Counted from the stretch's first letter, positions 1 through 10,149 are shown. The stretch is DNA of 64,000 nt from Orientallactaga sibirica (GCA_036365145.1 JAEOAD010000040.1:11224501-11288500), one strand, 5' to 3'. Numbers and translations: made by a program. The notes: generated from the sequence alone by a model not told the origin.

Positions 1-263
1 TAAATAAAATATCAAAAATACATGAAGGTATAAGGGTAAAGCTCAGGAAGTGGCAAGGGCTGCAGTAGGAGGAGAAAGCAGGAATAAGTGTCAATAATGG
101 AGGGAAAGTATGGCCAAAGTACTTAGTATTTATATGTCTCATAGTGAACCATGTCCTTTTGTACAATACAGGCCAATAATTATAAAACAAGAATAAAAAT
201 AACCATATATATATATATATATATGAAATGTTTGATGATTTCCTCCATTATGCATTCCCCATG
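1..263. other. non-coding sequence with short TA repeat
   Basis: AT-rich sequence with no recognisable gene. It contains a (TA)n microsatellite at 205-224. The last five bases, CCATG at 259-263, are the left target duplication of the solo LTR that follows. Confidence 0.6.
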
Positions 264-656
264 TGTAGCAGACAGCTTCAGGTTAGCTGAGATGAACTTC
301 CAGACCAGGCACAGTTATGGAGGAAGGGATGTTATTTATTGAAGCTTACAGATCCAGGGGAAGTTCCATAAAGGCAGGAGAAGCAGCCTGCTCTTCACAG
401 GACCAGGCAAGAGAGAGAGAAAGCCAACCAGCCACCACAGCACACAGAGCAAAAACTACAGCCAAAAGGTCACACAGCACACTTCAGGAACTCCTGCTAG
501 GCACATTTGCATATCTTTACAATGGAATCTCAAACCCACCATTAACACCTTAAGACCGGCCCCCAGTGACATTGCCTCTAGCAAGGTGATTGCAGATGCA
601 AACTATAACTAGTAAAACACTGAATATATTGGGGGACATATATTCAAACTACCACA
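264..656 (-). mobile_element. solo LTR, ERVL-MaLR type, same family as the element at 2078-4085
   Basis: A 393 bp LTR lying on the minus strand. Read on that strand it begins TGTGGTAGTTTGAATATATG and ends in ACA. It is flanked by a perfect 5 bp duplication, CCATG (259-263 and 657-661), the size typical of ERVL-class integration. It differs from the LTRs at 2078 and 3700 at roughly 25-30 sites by eye, including small indels, so it is an older insertion of the same family. No internal region remains, which implies LTR-LTR recombination. An AATAAA signal (minus strand, 335-340) and an octamer ATGCAAAT (minus strand, 505-512) are kept. The MaLR assignment rests on the start sequence, LTR length and TSD size. 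Confidence 0.9.
505..512 (-). promoter_or_regulatory. octamer motif in solo LTR
   Basis: ATGCAAAT on the minus strand, the consensus POU/OCT-binding octamer. It is at the same relative place in all three LTRs of this family in the window. Binding and activity are inference. Confidence 0.4.
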
Positions 657-1289
657 CCATGTTAATAGACAGATTATCACATTTCTAGTTTATCACATTT
701 ATTTGTTAAACAAACCTAGAAAGTTCTAGAATTTTCCCTAAATTAAACAATTTTTAAGTACAAAATAATATGGAAGGTTAAAGCCACTCATTTATAAACT
801 TAACTAAAAGTAACACTTATTTTCTTAGTATCTAGGAAAAGATAGAAGACCAAAATAACTTTTTAAAAAGTATTTGACTCATAGGAAATCAATTCCCTAA
901 TAGATTTAGTAATGTGTGAAATAAAATCTCATGTTAAATGAGTAAAAAACCAAAGACTGTTCAAAGGAGATGAGATCATAAGTATTTAAGTGAAATTATT
1001 GTTAATCAAACTATTTCAATAAACATAAAATCTTCATTAAAAACTCCCTACACCACACCTCTTTCAATTGCTTCTACAATATCTTGAAGGAAGTATATCA
1101 CATTTCCTTATATTTTACACAAAGATAACATTCTATACCCAAATGGATGTGAAGTATAAGAAAAACATAAACCTCAGGTCAGGAAGTGCCAATATTACTA
1201 TCTTCATATTATCCATTGTTTTAAAAAGTGATTTTTATCCAGCATTTTTCTTCTGCTTTATTTTTTTTAATTTAATTTTTAATTTTTTG
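657..1289. other. AT-rich unique sequence
   Basis: No gene or clear repeat seen. It becomes T-rich from about 1250, leading into an L1 3' end. Confidence 0.5.
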
Positions 1290-1665
1290 TAGTTTTCCCT
1301 TTTAAATTTTTGTTATTGAAAACTTCTATAATTATTGACAATAAACCATGATAATTCCTTGCCCCCCTCACTTTCCCCTTCACAACTCCACTCTCCATCA
1401 TATACCCTCTCAATCAGTTTCTCTTTTATTTTGATGTCATTACTGGTCTTGTGTAGGTAGTACCAGGTACTGCAAGGTCATGGATATCCAGGCCATTTTG
1501 TGTCTGGAAGAGTGCATTGTAAGGAGTCCTATCCTTCCTTTGGCTTTTTTACATTCTTTCTACCACCTCTTCTGCAATGGACCCTGGGCCTTGGAAGGTG
1601 TGATAGAGATGTTTCAGTGCTGAGCACTCCTCTGTCACTTCTCAGCACTATGCAATCTCATGTTT
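1290..1665 (-). mobile_element. L1 3' UTR fragment
   Basis: T-rich left edge (poly-A on the minus strand) followed by a stretch that recurs in part at 10165-10600 and 61525-61875. Shared landmarks are 'ctccatcatat', 'tttgatgtcat', 'tgcaaggtcatggatatc', 'tgtgtctgga', 'ccttcctttggct' and 'cagtgctgagcactcct'. The arrangement matches the 3'-terminal part of a rodent L1. Only a short 5'-truncated piece is present and nothing in it codes. Confidence 0.65.
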
Positions 1666-2072
1666 CTAGAAATGTTTGTTTAATAAAATAACATGTAGTA
1701 TTGCTTATCTCATTCACAACTTAATGACATGCTGAGTTAATTTCTTAACTCCATCTTATTATTGGAAAATTAAATGCTTCATATAGAGTCATTCTGTGTT
1801 AAATGTGTGGCAGCCCACTGGTGATGCATTTTGAGAAGCAGTACAAATATTAGAAGATAGTATATTTCTGGCAGAAGTAGGTCCCAAATCATTAGAGCCA
1901 AGGTCTCTGGAATAGTATACACCTATTAATTTTAAGCTTCCCTTAGGTTTATGTGGCACATATTTGTCACAGAGCCTCAAAGTCTGACAAGTACACTCAG
2001 CCTTGTCTTTACCAACACAGCAAACATGGGCTGAACCTCTCTGGCATGGTACTGTCCAAGGGTAGGGACAGT
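1666..2072. other. unique sequence left of the LTR element
   Basis: No gene or repeat recognised. This is the pre-insertion sequence in which the element at 2078 landed. Confidence 0.5.
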
Positions 2073-2077
2073 GGCAG
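2073..2077. repeat. left target-site duplication of LTR element
   Basis: GGCAG, repeated exactly at 4086-4090 on the other side of the element. Confidence 0.9.
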
Positions 2078-2148
2078 TGTTGCAGACAGCTTCGGGTTCG
2101 CTGAGATGAACTTCCAGACCAGATACAGTTATGGAGGAAGGGATATTA

Positions 2149-2154
2149 TTTATT
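2149..2154 (-). terminator. polyadenylation signal in 3' LTR
   Basis: AATAAA on the minus strand, about 70 bp before the end of the LTR, the usual R-region position. Confidence 0.6.
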
Positions 2155-2312
2155 GAAGCTTACAGATCCAGGGGAAGTTCCATAAAGGCAGGAGAAGCAG
2201 CCTGCTTTTCACAGGGCCAAGGAGAGAAAGACAAAGCCAACCAGCCACCACAGCAAACAGAGCAAAACTACTGCCAAAAGCCCAGCACACTTCAGGAACT
2301 CCTGCTAGGCAC

Positions 2313-2320
2313 ATTTGCAT
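2313..2320 (-). promoter_or_regulatory. octamer ATGCAAAT in 3' LTR
   Basis: Consensus POU-factor octamer on the minus strand, kept in all three LTRs of this family here. Function is inference. Confidence 0.4.
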
Positions 2321-2463
2321 ATCTTTACAATGGAATCTCAGACCATCACCACACCTTAAGACCGGGCCCCCAGTGACCTTGCCTCTAGCAAGGTGATTGC
2401 AGATACAAACTATAACTAATAAAACATTGAATATATTGGGGGACATATATTCAAACTACCACA

Positions 2464-2480
2464 TTCCGCCCCTGGCCCCC
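2464..2480 (-). promoter_or_regulatory. polypurine-tract-like sequence
   Basis: On the minus strand, a G-rich run GGGGCCAGGGGCGGAA ends immediately before the 3' LTR, where plus-strand priming occurs. It is interrupted by pyrimidines, so the exact tract is uncertain. Confidence 0.55.
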
Positions 2481-3390
2481 AATATATTTAGCTCCTGGCC
2501 CCCAATAGATTTATAACTATCACACATTGTAAATTGTACTCAGTCCAATTTCAAAGGTTCTCACAGTCTTGATCAACTTAAGATAGTGAGTCCTATAAAA
2601 TCAAACAAGTTAAATACTTTCAACATGTAAAGGCACAGAGTAAACATTTTTAACTGGTATAAGGCATAGCAAGGAGAGGAGAGACTAAAACAATGCAAAC
2701 TCAATCACCATCAGCCATCATCAAACTTCTGCAGTTCAAGTTCAATATAACCATAGACTGAGTCTCCAGGTTTTCCAATTCCGCCCCTCCAGCTGGGCAA
2801 AGTCGCCAAGGAAAACTTTCATCCCATGCCAACACTGCACTCCATGGTAGCCCTTTTGCACAGTCCTGGTATATCCAAAACATCTTCAGGTCTCCATGCA
2901 AACCACGGTCCATCTTCCAAAGGCTCTTCCAGCCTATTCCTGAGGGTCTTCATGCCCTGCCTCATGCCACATTTCAGCAGCAGCTCCTAGAACCGTGTGC
3001 AATTCATGACCACTCCATGCATTTTTCATGCTTCCGGAACTAATACCAGGTGTGCAGGACACAGCCATATTCTTAATCCAGGAACAAAATAAATCACAGC
3101 CTTAAAAAGCAGGTTCCTTCTCCAGTAAACACTCTTTCCAAAAGTTTGCATTTTTAACAGTCTTTCCTCAGGCATCCTCTCCATTGTTTTAATGTTAATC
3201 AAGTCAGGCCACCTTCCTTCCACCTTCCTTAAGATTGCTAATGTGGTTGACAATAGCAGCTCAGTAACCTGAAACCAGTCTCAGTGCCTCTATAATTTTA
3301 ACTTGCTTGAGGTTTTCCAGCTTAAAATCTTAAAATCTCAGTCCGATATCTTTAGCCAAGCACATCAGTCCATTACAAATTTAAGTTTGG

Positions 3391-3672
3391 TCAAACACTC
3401 TGGGCCTGGATAGCGGAACGTAGCCATCCCTTATGCCAGTAGCCCAGTTCCAACAAAGTCCTCTGCAGTCTTTCCTTCCCCTTAGAAACATCATAAGCCA
3501 AGCCTCGAAGTTCAGTACTATCTGCACTTAGCATTCTCAAACTCTCATCAGAATAGTCCATAAAACTTGGCTTACCACTCCAGAAGGCATCTTCAGTTGC
3601 AAGCACCAAGTCCATGCCCATTCCTCCAAAACAAAGGTTCCAAAAGACGAATATCCACATGGTCAGATTCAT
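3391..3672 (-). other. 93-codon open frame inside the LTR element, function unknown
   Basis: The ATG lies three bases after the primer binding site and is the first ATG of the internal region. The predicted product starts with a short hydrophobic stretch (about residues 3-17) and continues with a charged, probably helical part (about residues 40-75). No gag, protease, polymerase or envelope motif is visible. It could be a decayed gag remnant, as short frames in MaLR internal regions are usually taken to be, or chance. Not supported as a functional gene. Confidence 0.25.
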
Positions 3673-3675
3673 CTC

Positions 3676-3693
3676 ACCCCACTCCTGGTACCA
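3676..3693 (-). promoter_or_regulatory. primer binding site, tRNA-Leu type
   Basis: On the minus strand, TGGTACCAGGAGTGGGGT starts six bases after the end of the 5' LTR. It begins TGG, complementary to the CCA end of a tRNA, and matches the 3' end of leucine tRNAs from memory. Leucine priming is what the ERVL name records. Confidence 0.75.
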
Positions 3694-3699
3694 CTTTAC

Positions 3700-4085
3700 T
3701 GTTGCAGACAGCTTCGGGTTCGCTGAGATGAACTTCCAGACCAGATACAGTTATGGAGGAAGGGATATTATTTATTGAAGCTTACAGATCCAGGGGAAGT
3801 TCCATAAAGGCAGGAGAAGCAGCCTGCTTTTCACAGGGCCAAGGAGAGAAAGACAAAGCCAACCAGCCACCACAGCAAACAGAGCAAAACTACTGCCAAA
3901 AGCCCAGCACACTTCAGGAACTCCTGCTAGGCACATTTGCATATCTTTACAATGGAATCTCAGACCATCACCACACCTTAAGACCGGGCCCCCAGTGACC
4001 TTGCCTCTAGCAAGGTGATTGCAGATACAAACTATAACTAATAAAACATTGAATATATTGGGGGACATATATTCAAACTACCACA
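3700..4085 (-). repeat. 5' LTR of the complete element
   Basis: 386 bp, apparently identical to 2078-2463. On the minus strand it begins TGTGGTAGTTTG and ends TGCAACA. It holds an octamer ATGCAAAT at 3935-3942 and an AATAAA signal at 3771-3776 (minus strand). As the 5' LTR it would act as promoter for the element, reading leftwards. Confidence 0.92.
3935..3942 (-). promoter_or_regulatory. octamer ATGCAAAT in 5' LTR
   Basis: Same motif as at 2313-2320, here in the LTR that would drive the element. Confidence 0.4.
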
Positions 4086-4090
4086 GGCAG
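4086..4090. repeat. right target-site duplication of LTR element
   Basis: GGCAG, an exact copy of 2073-2077. Confidence 0.9.
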
Positions 4091-4101
4091 AGTCTTTTAA
4101 A

Positions 4102-4329
4102 ATGTTTTATTTAATATTTTATTTATTTATTTATTTGAAAGACATAGAGAGGAAGAGGCAGAAAGAAAGAGAATGGGCATGCCAGGGCCTCCAGCCACTG
4201 CAAGTGAACTCCAGACGCATGTGCCCTCTTGTACATCTGGCTCATGTGCCTCCTACAGAATGGAACCAGGGTCCTTAGGCTTTGCAGGCAAATGCCTTAA
4301 CCACTTAGCCATTTCCTCAGCCCAAGCCT
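4102..4329 (-). mobile_element. Dip (B2-like) SINE
   Basis: Reverse-oriented: the T-rich left edge is the tail, then a purine run, then the head ending near 'cctcagccc'. A 10 bp duplication, GTCTTTTAAA, flanks it (4092-4101, 4330-4339). It sits two bases beyond the TSD of the LTR element. The tRNA-derived head carries the pol III boxes in these elements. Confidence 0.85.
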
Positions 4330-4389
4330 GTCTTTTAAAGCTTATGTGTCTATCATGAGCGTGTATTAAGCTAATAAGTGATCTAGTGT

Positions 4390-5880
4390 AGCAACTGTGA
4401 CTTCTTTCTATGAAGGAAATGATCTTTACTTGGTCATAGAAAGAGACTTGTGTATTTGCAAACTTCCAGAGACTGCATTAAAAAGTTGAAATTACAAGAG
4501 CTAAAATAAGCCAGTTGATAACAGTTGGGAGACTGTATTCAATGCAAATCTAGAAGTGAAAAAACAGGAGTTTTCGGGAAGATGACAGATGGTCACTGAC
4601 TGCAAAGCTCTTTGAGGAAGAAGAGACCACGCGGGAAGCTAGAGAGAAAGGCAAGATTTGAATCCTGCTGGTTCTTGTCATCTGGAGAGTAAACTTAATT
4701 TTATTAAAAGAATCACTGGGAGCCATTGAGCTTTTAAGTAAGCAGTGATGAGATTCCATTAGAAATTAAATGATCTATTTGTGTCTATAATGGATTAATA
4801 ATAATACAATCATGAAGATAAGTCAGATATTGGCAAAAAGTCTAGGTGAGAGATGATAGAACTTGCAATATGACAGCAGGAGAGACAAACTAAATTGAAT
4901 TTGCTTGATGTTTGGAATGTGGGGGGGCAAAGATTATATAAACAGAAGACTTAACCAGATGTTTAACTTAAGAATTAACCCAGCAGACTCTGAAATGGAT
5001 AAGTTTCAAGGAGTACTGAGTCAGAGAACAAAGAATGAAGAGATTTATTTTCTCAGACTACATAATGTTTCCACCTGTTGTGTAAATGGAAATACCAAGT
5101 ATGCTTTGGGGAATTAAAAAAATAGTATTGAATAGCATGAAATAATTGAATAGTATGAAATAGTTCCAAACTAAAGATATACATTTAGGAAACATCAGCA
5201 TACTGGTAGATTTTTCAGGTCTCAATAATGGGTAATAACATCTGAAAATGTGGATATATGTAAAAACAAATTAAAGACAGTATTTTACTGACAAGTGCTC
5301 ATCTTCAGATACTGCTTAGAGATGGAAGAGAAGCACGTGGAGTATCCAAGAAAAGTAGAGCTGCTGGTGTTCTGTGTCCTAAGATAATAGAGATGGAAGT
5401 GAAGAAGAGAAGGGACTTAAAGGAAGAGAGATCTACTCTAAAAGTTTTGCTGTGAAATGGTGCAAAAAAAAATAATAATAAGATTGTGACTGGATGGAGA
5501 CTTTAAAGAGAAAGAATTTTCTTGGAAAATGAGAACTTTCCGTGAATATTTCAACTAACAAAAATAAAAGACGGTAGAGACTTGTTTCATGGAGAAAATA
5601 TTGGAAGTCCAGAAGGAAAATTTTTCTTAGAAGAGATAAAACAGAGTCAAGAGAGACACAAAGGTTTGGATTTGACAAACAGTGGAATAATTTCTTCCAC
5701 TGCAATAGCAATTAAACACAGAAAATGGGTAGAGGCCCAGGTGACTCACAGCCAGAAGTAATACATCACATGGAAGGTCTCTGGAGGACTGGGAACCATG
5801 AAGACTAGGATAAGGGAAACTGATGAAAAATGGACTTTTTCTAGGGAACAAATTGGAGTAATAATGGCTATATAGGGAAA
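4390..5880 (+). repeat. long decayed ancient mammalian interspersed repeat (class not named)
   Basis: A purine-rich region with scattered matches, from memory, to one long ancient eutherian repeat consensus. Landmarks in order are 'gggagccattgagc', 'aagcagtgatgagat', 'ctaggtgagagatgat' and 'aagttttgctgtgaaatgg'. The order is kept over about 1.4 kb. It is heavily diverged. I do not assign its class. No coding capacity is visible. Confidence 0.4.
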
Positions 5881-5969
5881 CTATACAGTCACTATAAAGA
5901 TAACATAAAAGAAAATCTAGAGATAGATGAAGGACTCCTGAATGTATAGTATTAAGAGTATGATTTCTT

Positions 5970-6230
5970 TTTTTATAATTTATTTTTATTTATATTTTTC
6001 TAGTTTTACATTCATAATGGTGACTCCATTATCCTCCTCCCTGTCCTCCCTCTTCCATAGGGACCCTCATCAATGAGGAATGTGGGTCATGCATTGTGGG
6101 GGTAGTCAAGAGTCATGGGGGATAGGCCAAGTCTCTGCATAATGCCCCAACTTGTGGCTCTAACATTCTTTCTGCCCCCTCTTCCACAAATTTCCCTGAG
6201 CCACATTGGGGTCATTTTAGTATGATTTCT
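5970..6230 (-). mobile_element. L1 3'-end fragment, second subtype
   Basis: T-rich left edge followed by 'cattcataatggtgactcc', 'cctccctgtcctcc' and 'catgcattgtgggggta'. The inverse of this sequence occurs at 26745-26885 ending in an A-rich tail, so both are L1 3' ends of one subtype in opposite orientation. Confidence 0.65.
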
Positions 6231-6734
6231 GTGGAGTGACTTTTCCTGAGGACAGGAACAACTGTCCATTCACTCTAGACAGGGCACCAATGACAGAATC
6301 AGAACAATTTCATCCAAGTCTAGCCTGGTAAACCAGTGAGTTTATTGTGTTACTTACAGGAACATGGGTGACTTAGGGAGCCACATCACCAAAAATCTAA
6401 CCCCAATATGGATGACAACTCACAAAAATACAGCCCTAGTGTCCCCAGCACTACAGGCAGCTCCGCCCACAACAGTGTTTATTGGTGCATAACATCAGAG
6501 GACATCATGGGTTTTGTAAATTCCCTGAGCTTCCTGAGTCCTAGTCTTGTGATATTCCAGCCTTCCCTCACCAGGGAATGTAATCAGGGAAACAGCATCA
6601 CAGCAGGCTCCTTTTCTAAAAGGTAAATAATTGTCATTTTTTATAATATACCAACTTAATATTTTTGTGTTTAACTGAGAAAGCCTCCTGTTTTTCAAAA
6701 TATTCATAAAATCTACTATTTGGAATGTTTTCAA
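6231..6734. other. unique sequence
   Basis: No gene or repeat recognised. Confidence 0.5.
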
Positions 6735-7765
6735 TTTTCAAATAATTTTTATTGGGAACTTTAATATATGAACATACTTCAAATCGGTCATATTCCCATC
6801 AGATTATTCTCCTTGGTCCCCTCCCCATTTCTCTATTGCACTAAGAGCCCTCCCCAGTGTGAGTATCCGTAGTCATTGTGGGGTCATGAGTTCACCAGCC
6901 AGTCCAGTGAGGAGGGCAATGCCTCATAGTACGCCTTTCCCACCCTGTGGTTCTTTTATTCTTTCTTCCCCCCTCTTCGGCAATGTTCCCTGATCCTTGG
7001 AGGGTATACTTGAAGTCTCTGGGAGAAGTGAGATCTCCACAGCCTCCTATTTTGGGCTTTGTTGAATTTTGGATCTCTTGAGTGTCTCCTAGTATCTCCC
7101 TGAAGTATGTTCTCTGGTCAGCAGTGAGAACTGCACTCATTTAATCCTCCACTTCCTTCTAATGTTTCCTGGGCCCTGGCAGGTGTGATGGAAATGATTT
7201 GCCCAGTGTGAGGCCCTTGGCTCTCTCCTCCTGTCATTCTGATGAGCATGGGGCTCTAGTAGAAGCTAGGATCTGCATATGAGCGAGAACTTGGGGCTTT
7301 GGGCTATCTGAATCTCGGTCATCTTGCTTAATATAACTGTTTCTAGATTCATTCATTTTCTTGAAAAAAAAATCACAATTTCATTTTTCTTTACTGTACT
7401 ACATCTTCATTATTTATTTATCTATTGATGGCCATCTAGGCTATTTCCCAGCTCTTGTGAATAAAGCAGCAATAAATATGGATTAGGAAGTATCACAGTA
7501 GCAAGGTACAGAGTCCTTAGTGTATGTGACCACGACTGGAACAGCTAGGTCATGTGGAAGTTCTCATTCATTTTTTTTTTTAGAAACTTCCATCTTTATC
7601 TCCATAATGATTTCACCAGTTTGCACTCCCACCAGCAAAAGGGTTCCTCTTCCACTCACCAGCATTTGTGGTCATTTTTCTTCATCACTTCCGTGTTTAC
7701 ACAGATGAGATCATGTCTTAAAGTAATTTTAATTTGCATTTCTATGATGGCTAAGGGATGTTAAA
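6735..7765 (-). mobile_element. L1 3' region: 3' UTR and end of ORF2, decayed
   Basis: Minus-oriented. The left part resembles the 3' UTR pieces elsewhere in the window ('gtcattgtggggtcat', 'cctcttcggcaatgttccc'). The right part resembles antisense L1 sequence from the end of ORF2 ('ttgtgaataaagcagcaata', 'tttgcactcccaccagcaa', 'atttgcatttctatgatgg'). Frames are broken throughout. It meets a plus-oriented L1 3' end at about 7770, a head-to-head layout that could be a 5' inversion within one insertion. Confidence 0.65.
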
Positions 7766-7769
7766 CAGT

Positions 7770-8052
7770 TTTAATATTCATATGTTTATATGTACAGGGG
7801 AGCAAACATGGGCAAAATCTAAAAAGCTAAATAGGTGACCAAGAGTTGTCAATAGGGGGTGACAGAGAACGGGTGAGGACAGGGAGAAAGAACATGTGAG
7901 ATATGTAAACAGAAGTGGGGAGACGACAAAGGGGAAGCAGGGAAAGTGAGGAGGTGAGAAGGTTGGAGAATCAATGAAAACAAACTATATTTGAAAAATT
8001 CCATAATAATGCCTATAATTTTGTATATATATACTAACTGAAGAATAAAACA
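7770..8052 (+). mobile_element. L1 3' UTR end with A-rich tail
   Basis: Purine-rich run ('ggggtgacagagaacgggtg', 'gacaaaggggaagcaggg') leading to 'atcaatgaaaacaaactat' and an A-rich end near 8050, like rodent L1 3' termini. Orientation is opposite to 6735-7765. Confidence 0.5.
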
Positions 8053-8552
8053 TCAAAATACAGTGTATTATTTGAATTATTACAAGTATTTCCATTTTGA
8101 AGATTCTATAAGACATTGAAAATATTTTGTCCATGTCAGAAATAGAACCATTATAGATAACTTTTCAAGTTTATAAAATATTATGACATATTTCAATATG
8201 GAAATTGTTAACAACAAATTTTGTATGTATGTGTAATTTTAATATGAACCCCATCATTAATTTTGGTAGATAAGATCAAACTGATTTCAAATTCACACAT
8301 ATTCTAGCAAGATTTTAAACAGAATTCTTGTTCTTGAATACTTGCCATTCTTGAGAACTCTTGCTATCTAACATTTTAGTTTTAACCAAATTTTGGGTAG
8401 CTATTAGTATTATTATTATTGGTTTAATTTCAAATTTCCCAGTTACTATGGAAACAAGAGGGTTGCAACTGGTGTCTACTATTCAGACAGTGGAAAATAC
8501 CATGTACTACACAGGAGACTCTTGCAAGAAAGCTACCTGGCCCCATATGTCA
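8053..8552. other. AT-rich unique sequence
   Basis: No gene or repeat recognised. Confidence 0.5.
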
Positions 8553-8570
8553 AAAGTCTCAAGTCTGAGT

Positions 8571-8719
8571 GCTGGAGTGATGGCTTGGTGGTTAAGGCAC
8601 TTGTCTGCAAAGCCAAAGGACCCAGGTTCAAGTCCCCATGACCCATGTTAGCCAGATGCTCAAGGGGAGACACACATCTGGTGTTCATTTGCAGTGGCTG
8701 GAGGCCCTGGTACACCCAT

Positions 8720-8763
<44 letters not shown>

Positions 8764-8816
8764 CTTCCCTCTCCCTCTTTCTCTGTCAAATAAATAAATA
8801 AATAAAATGATTTTTT
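8571..8816 (+). mobile_element. Dip (B2-like) SINE
   Basis: Head GCTGGAGTGATGGCTTGGTG, box-B-like GGTTCAAGTCC, a (CT)n stretch and (AATA)n tail. An 18 bp target duplication with one mismatch flanks it (8553-8570, 8817-8834). Good reference copy for the family. Confidence 0.92.
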
Positions 8817-8834
8817 AAAGTGTCAAGTCTGAGT

Positions 8835-9337
8835 CTTTAATGTGTACAGGACACACAAGAATTTCTGGTGCGTTATAAGCTGTATATGTGGCACTCTTCT
8901 ATTTGTTGGAATGAAAATTTACTTATCAAAGAAAACAAAGAAGTGAAAATTTTAGAAATAACCTAATCATCTCATTTGATAGTTATAGAAACAACATGAC
9001 TAAATGATTAAGACAGTTGCTTACTGAGCTTTTCTATTGCATGAATATTCTTCTTTACATTTACAAGAGCTATATTACCATATTGTGTCTCCACAGTTCA
9101 ACTTAAGAGATAGCTTTCTGTTTAATACAAAATGTTGTGTTCTATACAATAAAATACTCGTTGGGAAATACTACAAAACAAAGACTTACTTGGGCTACAT
9201 TAAGTATTGCCTGATAATCATGAAAATGAATCATCACCACTGAGTTAAACAAAGCCCTTTACATTCACATTAATTGAGTTTTTAGTGAAGCATTAAAAAC
9301 TGGGATAAAATAAACTCTGACCTTACAAGTCAATTAT
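8835..9337. other. unique sequence
   Basis: No gene or repeat recognised. Confidence 0.5.
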
Positions 9338-9462
9338 GCACAGTAATCTAAGCATTTAGGAGGCTGAAGCAAGTAGGATCCCCATGAGTTCAAAAAAGCC
9401 TAGGGCTACAGAGTGAGTTCTAGGGGCATCTGCTTGGGATAGAATGAGACACTGCCTCAGGT
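9338..9462 (+). mobile_element. old B1-like SINE monomer
   Basis: Diverged match to the 7SL-derived B1 pattern: 'taatctaagcatttaggagg', 'catgagttcaaaa', 'gggctacagagtgag', 'atgagacactgcctca'. Confidence 0.6.
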
Positions 9463-9817
9463 GGAAAGAGGATGCTAGAATATCTTCTTTTTATTCTTAC
9501 AGAAATAAAATTATTCCCATTTTAGAGTTAACATGTTTACTTATTCCCACCTTCCTCAGAAGTGCTTCAAATCTTATTTCTCAGAGTGGCCATATGATTA
9601 TATATGAATTAGTTTAATGTTCACTAAACATTTGTAAAGTCAAATCAAAGAGTCTTAATGTGAAATATTTTATACAATTACCAATAACCTTAAATAAGAA
9701 CCTTTCATAGAATTATACCCCTATGTATCAATGGGCTTTAAAAATCTTCTGTATGTGGAGGTCCAACTGCATTTATGGTTTTATGTAGTAATTTGAGAAT
9801 TCTATTTAAAGTCATGT

Positions 9818-9980
9818 AGAGAAGCACATGCCTTTAATCCAATCACTTGGGAGGCAGAGGTAGGAGAAACATCGTGAGTTCAAGCCACCATGAGAGGACA
9901 TAGTGAATTCCAGGTCAGCTTGGGCTAGAGTGAAACCCTACCTTGAAAAACCAAAACAACAACAACAAATAAATAAATAA
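9818..9980 (+). mobile_element. B1 SINE
   Basis: 7SL-derived: 'gcctttaatccaatcacttg', 'gtgagttcaagccacc', 'ggtcagcttgggctagagtg', then an A-rich tail with CAA and AAAT runs. Flanked by an approximate duplication of TAAAGTCA. Confidence 0.85.
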
Positions 9981-10149
9981 ATAAAGTCAGGTACAATGAT
10001 AAGTTCCTATTGACTCTCCAACCATTGGTGAGCTAGTTTTTGAAAACTTTTATAAAGCTGGACTAAATCATGAACTCAGCTTAGCTTAAAGATTCCCCTG
10101 GACTTGATATTTTCTAGGAAACACATGCCATTCTGTGTCCTTCAAGTGC

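Larger units (their letters stand above)
2078..2463 (-). repeat. 3' LTR of the complete element
   Basis: 386 bp copy of the 5' LTR with the octamer at 2313-2320. Its AATAAA (minus strand, 2149-2154) would supply the polyadenylation signal of the element's RNA. Confidence 0.92.
2078..4085 (-). mobile_element. complete non-autonomous LTR retrotransposon (ERVL-MaLR-like), very young
   Basis: A 2,008 bp element on the minus strand: 5' LTR 3700-4085, internal region 2464-3699 (1,236 bp), 3' LTR 2078-2463. A perfect GGCAG duplication flanks it (2073-2077, 4086-4090). The two 386 bp LTRs are offset by exactly 1,622 bp and I find no difference between them, so insertion was recent. A leucine-tRNA-type primer binding site lies just inside the 5' LTR, and a G-rich tract precedes the 3' LTR. 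The internal region has no gag, pol or env; its longest frame is 93 codons. Mobilisation must have used enzymes from another ERVL-type element (inference). Small size, Leu-type PBS, 5 bp TSD and LTR start fit MaLR elements. Confidence 0.92.

Noticed and set aside
2131..4068. Pairs of identical frames (81 and 98 codons) repeated 1,622 bp apart
   Set aside because: Both are readings of the duplicated LTR, not paralogous genes.
7330..7765. Possible functional L1 reverse transcriptase
   Set aside because: Only the decayed end of ORF2 is present, with stops in all frames.
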